This document shows, piece by piece, positions 61,540 to 64,000 of a DNA stretch of 64,000 bases. The position numbers were made by a program, and so were the translations under genes. Numbering within the stretch: the stretch's first letter is position 1; each line of letters starts with the position of its first letter. The DNA comes from Chloroflexota bacterium. Lineage in GTDB: Bacteria; Chloroflexota; UBA11872; VXOZ01. The stretch covers positions 1-64,000 of the forward strand of contig JAPOQA010000020.1 in NCBI GenBank assembly GCA_026710945.1, read 5' to 3'. The notes under the pieces were generated by a model. That model saw nothing but the letters and a program-made list of their open reading frames with translations, made no database searches and had not been told where the DNA came from.

Positions 61540-62556
61540 TTAGTGTCTCAGCGACCTGATAATCGGACCCTCTGCCAACATCTGCGCGAGTTGACCGGCG
61601 CGGTCAACTCGTCCGAAATAGTTGCAGGGAATGACGTCGAACGGCTCCAGGCGGCGCATGAGTTCATCGAGCAGCAAGTTCTGGCCGATATTGTCAGTGG
61701 CGTAGTGAGGCAAGCGCACCAGGGCGATGCCGTGCTCGCGGCAGGCGGCTACCGTCTCCGACCCCGCCGAAACCTGCACCACAGTTTGCACGCCAGCCTT
61801 TGCTAGCAGCGGAAAGGCGCTGGGCGGATAGGCATAGCCGCCGGCAAACTTCGCGTGCATGCGTCCGGTGAGCTGCGCCGGGTCGCCGGTCATGATACGG
61901 GGCACTGCTCCGATGCGCGCGGCTTCCTGCATTTCCGGTAGCGTCAGCATGAGTTCCACGACGTCGCCGACGGTCTCCGGCCTTTCGCGCGCAAATAGCG
62001 CGTTGATGTATTGCCGGTGTGCATAATCAACCGGTGTATGAATGCATGCCAGCGGATACCCCAGCAGCTTGGCCGTATCGGGCCCGATGCGGTGCATGTC
62101 TTCGTGCTCCTGCAAGCGTGCCGCCATGAAGTCGAAGATGCAGGCGCGGGCCTCATCTTCCGGCACGCCCTCCCACATGAGATAGTCGGCGTTGATCTCC
62201 ATGAAGTCGGCGACGAGGGAGGCGGAGATACCGACGCTGTTCGTATGGTGGGAAATGAATGCGTCAATCGGGGTGCCCTTGGCCGCCAGTTGTACCCCAA
62301 GCAGCATCTCTTGCACGTGCAGGTTAATGCCGACGAGCGCAGTGCGAATCGGTGTTTCTGGCGGGCCGTTGGATATGCGCACGTCGCCGTAGGGATTACG
62401 AAAGCGCTCCTGATCGTAGAGCGCTTGCTGCCAAGCAGGCAGAGCGGCGTACTCGTCGCGGCGTCGCTGCAATTGGCGCTCTATGGCCGCCTGACCCCTG
62501 GGGTCAAGCTCGCGACCGATTTCGATGGACGTCTCGTACAAATCACGTAGAGTCAT
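61540..62556 (-). CDS. NIF3-like protein (tentative)
   Basis: A 338-residue protein with features of the NIF3 (NGG1-interacting factor 3) superfamily of metal-binding, probably regulatory or hydrolase proteins: DAFISHHTNSVGI (metal-type HH, about 99-111), CIHTPVDYAHRQYINALFA (about 169-187), GVQTVVQVSAGSET, and near the C-terminus HGIALVRLPHYATDNIGQN, where a conserved His is expected. N-terminally it adds about 65 residues of charged helix. Function of the family is not settled. GGAG lies 8 bases before the ATG, and it has a clear terminator. The assignment rests on motifs only and could be wrong. Confidence 0.6.
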   Translation of the reverse strand: MTLRDLYETSIEIGRELDPRGQAAIERQLQRRRDEYAALPAWQQALYDQERFRNPYGDVRISNGPPETPIRTALVGINLHVQEMLLGVQLAAKGTPIDAFISHHTNSVGISASLVADFMEINADYLMWEGVPEDEARACIFDFMAARLQEHEDMHRIGPDTAKLLGYPLACIHTPVDYAHRQYINALFARERPETVGDVVELMLTLPEMQEAARIGAVPRIMTGDPAQLTGRMHAKFAGGYAYPPSAFPLLAKAGVQTVVQVSAGSETVAACREHGIALVRLPHYATDNIGQNLLLDELMRRLEPFDVIPCNYFGRVDRAGQLAQMLAEGPIIRSLRH

Positions 62557-62826
62557 TCATGTGCTCCCATGCCCCAGCCCGGACGCTAGCCGCGCTCATG
62601 CCCCTCTCACTGCAAAATCGAAACTATGCGTCGAAGAAGACGTACAATCACCCCCTCCCCAATCCACTCTCACAGTGTACACTCCCATCTGTACAATGGG
62701 TGAGTGCCTGGACACCGGTTCGAGGGACCAATGAGGACGCTATCCTCACCCGCGTTTCGCATGCTGACCGGACGGCAGGCCGCGGAAACCCGACAGGAAG
62801 CCATCGTATCCGGCGAGGCAGGGAAG
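62557..62826. other. Intergenic region between divergent genes
   Basis: No gene is seen unless the oxidoreductase starts further upstream, at the in-frame ATGs at 62731 or 62761. Confidence 0.4.
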
Positions 62827-64000
62827 ATGTTGCGGCGAGTTGCGATTGTTGGCGGAGGTATTTCAGGTCTGGGCGCCGCCTGGGCGCTTAGTCATCACCC
62901 GGACCACTTTGACTTCCGGCTGTACGAGGCGCAGGCCCAGATTGGCGGGAATGCGATTACGGCCGATATGCCGCAGGAAGACGGCTCCTCAATCCCTTTC
63001 GACATTTCTGTCACCGCCTGCATCCCGTCGGTTTACCATCACATCCTGTTGTTAATGGAGCAATTCGGCATCGATCTGATCGATACCAAGTTTAGCTACA
63101 GCGTGAAATACCGCGGCCAGGTGTATGCCCACGACTTCGATTCCGAAATTAGAGAGCAACTGCGGTTCGAGATCCAGAAGTTCCAGCAACTCCTGCGGCG
63201 TCTCCACTGGTTTGGCGGGTTGACTCGTTCCCAGTCGAAGCTGCTCAACGCTCTCAACCCCTTCAACTACCTAAGCATGGGGACGCTGCTGAATTGGGGA
63301 GCCTATTCCGGAGATTTCAGATTCAAGATTCTGAAGCCGATGTTCGTCAATTTTCTCATGGCGACGAACGTGTTCGATATGCCCGCGTCGCTCTTCGCGC
63401 GGTATCTTGAGTTTTTCGATATCGAGAGCGCCACGCCGATGCAGACGTGGGACCAGGGAACACGGCGTATCTACGAGAATCTATCGGCTGGTTTCCAAGA
63501 CAAGATCTACCTCAGTAGGCCGGTACGCAAGGTGTATCGACAGGAATCCCGCGTCGTGGTGGAGGACGAAGCCGGTGGCCGAGAGGTCTACGATGAAGTC
63601 ATCTTCGCCTGCAACGCGAACCAGACGCTGATGATCCTCGACAAGCCCACGTTTCTGGAGCGGTATATTCTCTCTTCAATTCGCTACGAGAGCGAGCTCC
63701 ACAACCATACCGTCGTCCACTCGGATTCCTCAGTCCTGCCGGACAACGACGTGAAGCCTCTGACGACCCGGAGCAATCACATCGAACAGTACGGCGCCAG
63801 GCCGGACAACTATGAAATCACCTACATCATGCACAACCAGCAACCGTGGGCTAATCGCTCGGATAAGCCCTGCCTGGTGACGTATAACCCGATCAGTCCC
63901 ATCGATGAGCGAAAGGTCGTGAAGAAGTGGTGGTTTCAGCACATCGTTCACGACGTGCGTCACGTCGCGTGGCTCGTGAACATCTTTCGCTTCATTCAGG
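62827..64000 (+). CDS. NAD(P)/FAD-dependent oxidoreductase (amine oxidase-like), 3' partial
   Basis: The gene runs off the window end; at least 391 residues are present. The start at 62827 gives LRRVAIVGGGISGLGAAWAL, the classic FAD-binding GxGxxG at the very N-terminus. An in-frame ATG at 62731 (GAGGG close upstream) would add 32 residues and is possible. The sequence continues with YEAQAQIGGNAITADMPQ, which contains the Gly-Gly typical of amine-oxidase-like desaturase/oxidoreductases, then SIPFDISVTACIPSVYHH. Later segments (EVIFACNANQTLMIL, VHSDSSVLP) fit the family. Substrate unknown; relatives act on carotenoids, fatty acids or amines. Confidence 0.9.
   Translation, partial: MLRRVAIVGGGISGLGAAWALSHHPDHFDFRLYEAQAQIGGNAITADMPQEDGSSIPFDISVTACIPSVYHHILLLMEQFGIDLIDTKFSYSVKYRGQVYAHDFDSEIREQLRFEIQKFQQLLRRLHWFGGLTRSQSKLLNALNPFNYLSMGTLLNWGAYSGDFRFKILKPMFVNFLMATNVFDMPASLFARYLEFFDIESATPMQTWDQGTRRIYENLSAGFQDKIYLSRPVRKVYRQESRVVVEDEAGGREVYDEVIFACNANQTLMILDKPTFLERYILSSIRYESELHNHTVVHSDSSVLPDNDVKPLTTRSNHIEQYGARPDNYEITYIMHNQQPWANRSDKPCLVTYNPISPIDERKVVKKWWFQHIVHDVRHVAWLVNIFRFIQ

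Overview
This window looks like a chromosomal segment of a free-living or host-associated bacterium, most likely of the Chloroflexota. That placement is an inference from gene content (Tat-type lipoprotein sugar-binding proteins, many sulfatases, DUF3604, DUF362 and BtrH-like proteins, a secreted protein with a Chloroflexota-style N-terminal domain); no marker gene fixes it. About 45 protein genes and one tRNA are supported. Gene spacing is loose, and most intergenic gaps carry dispersed repeats of several families.

Layout. 0.2-2.1 kb: a GNAT acetyltransferase and two copies of a palindrome-bounded GIY-YIG nuclease unit. 2.3-11.0 kb (minus strand): three solute-binding lipoproteins alternating with two sulfatase-family genes. 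11.3-15.0 kb (minus): a small membrane protein and a three-gene glutamate-synthase-like operon whose glutaminase and Fe-S motifs appear to be lost. 15.4-20.9 kb (plus): tRNA-Thr, a DUF3604 protein, an alpha/beta hydrolase and a secreted protein with a duplicated metallopeptidase-like domain. 21.4-31.2 kb: a probable EVE/PUA-plus-nuclease protein, a BtrH-like protein, a TPR lipoprotein, a DUF362 protein, an enolase-superfamily enzyme and leucyl-tRNA synthetase. 31.6-33.5 kb: a thioredoxin-like lipoprotein with an in-frame TGA at the first active-site Cys (probable selenoprotein), then an RRM RNA-binding protein behind a long leader. 33.7-37.8 kb: ceramidase-like protein, homocysteine methyltransferase-like protein, diacylglycerol kinase and a dehydrogenase. 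38.4-43.5 kb: two tandem paralogous sulfatases and an amidohydrolase. 44.0-55.7 kb: transglutaminase-like, unknown, C45 acyltransferase-like, deacetylase-like, glycerol-dehydrogenase-like, acidic Trp-rich, aminotransferase and a two-domain deacetylase-like protein. 55.8-59.6 kb (minus): a compact NurA-HerA-DNA methyltransferase operon. 59.9-64.0 kb: a sodium:solute symporter, a NIF3-like protein and a flavin oxidoreductase cut by the window end.

How it works together. Much of the window reads as catabolism of sulfated or esterified organic matter: binding proteins bring in ligands, sulfatases and esterases strip substituents, and dehydrogenases, an enolase-superfamily enzyme and an amidohydrolase process the products. 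No ABC permease or sulfatase-maturation enzyme is present, so those partners must lie elsewhere.

The items most worth following are the probable Sec-containing redoxin with a SECIS-like hairpin, the NurA-HerA-methyltransferase cassette, the glutamate-synthase-like triad without its usual catalytic residues, and the GIY-YIG unit bounded by perfect 30-bp inverted repeats.
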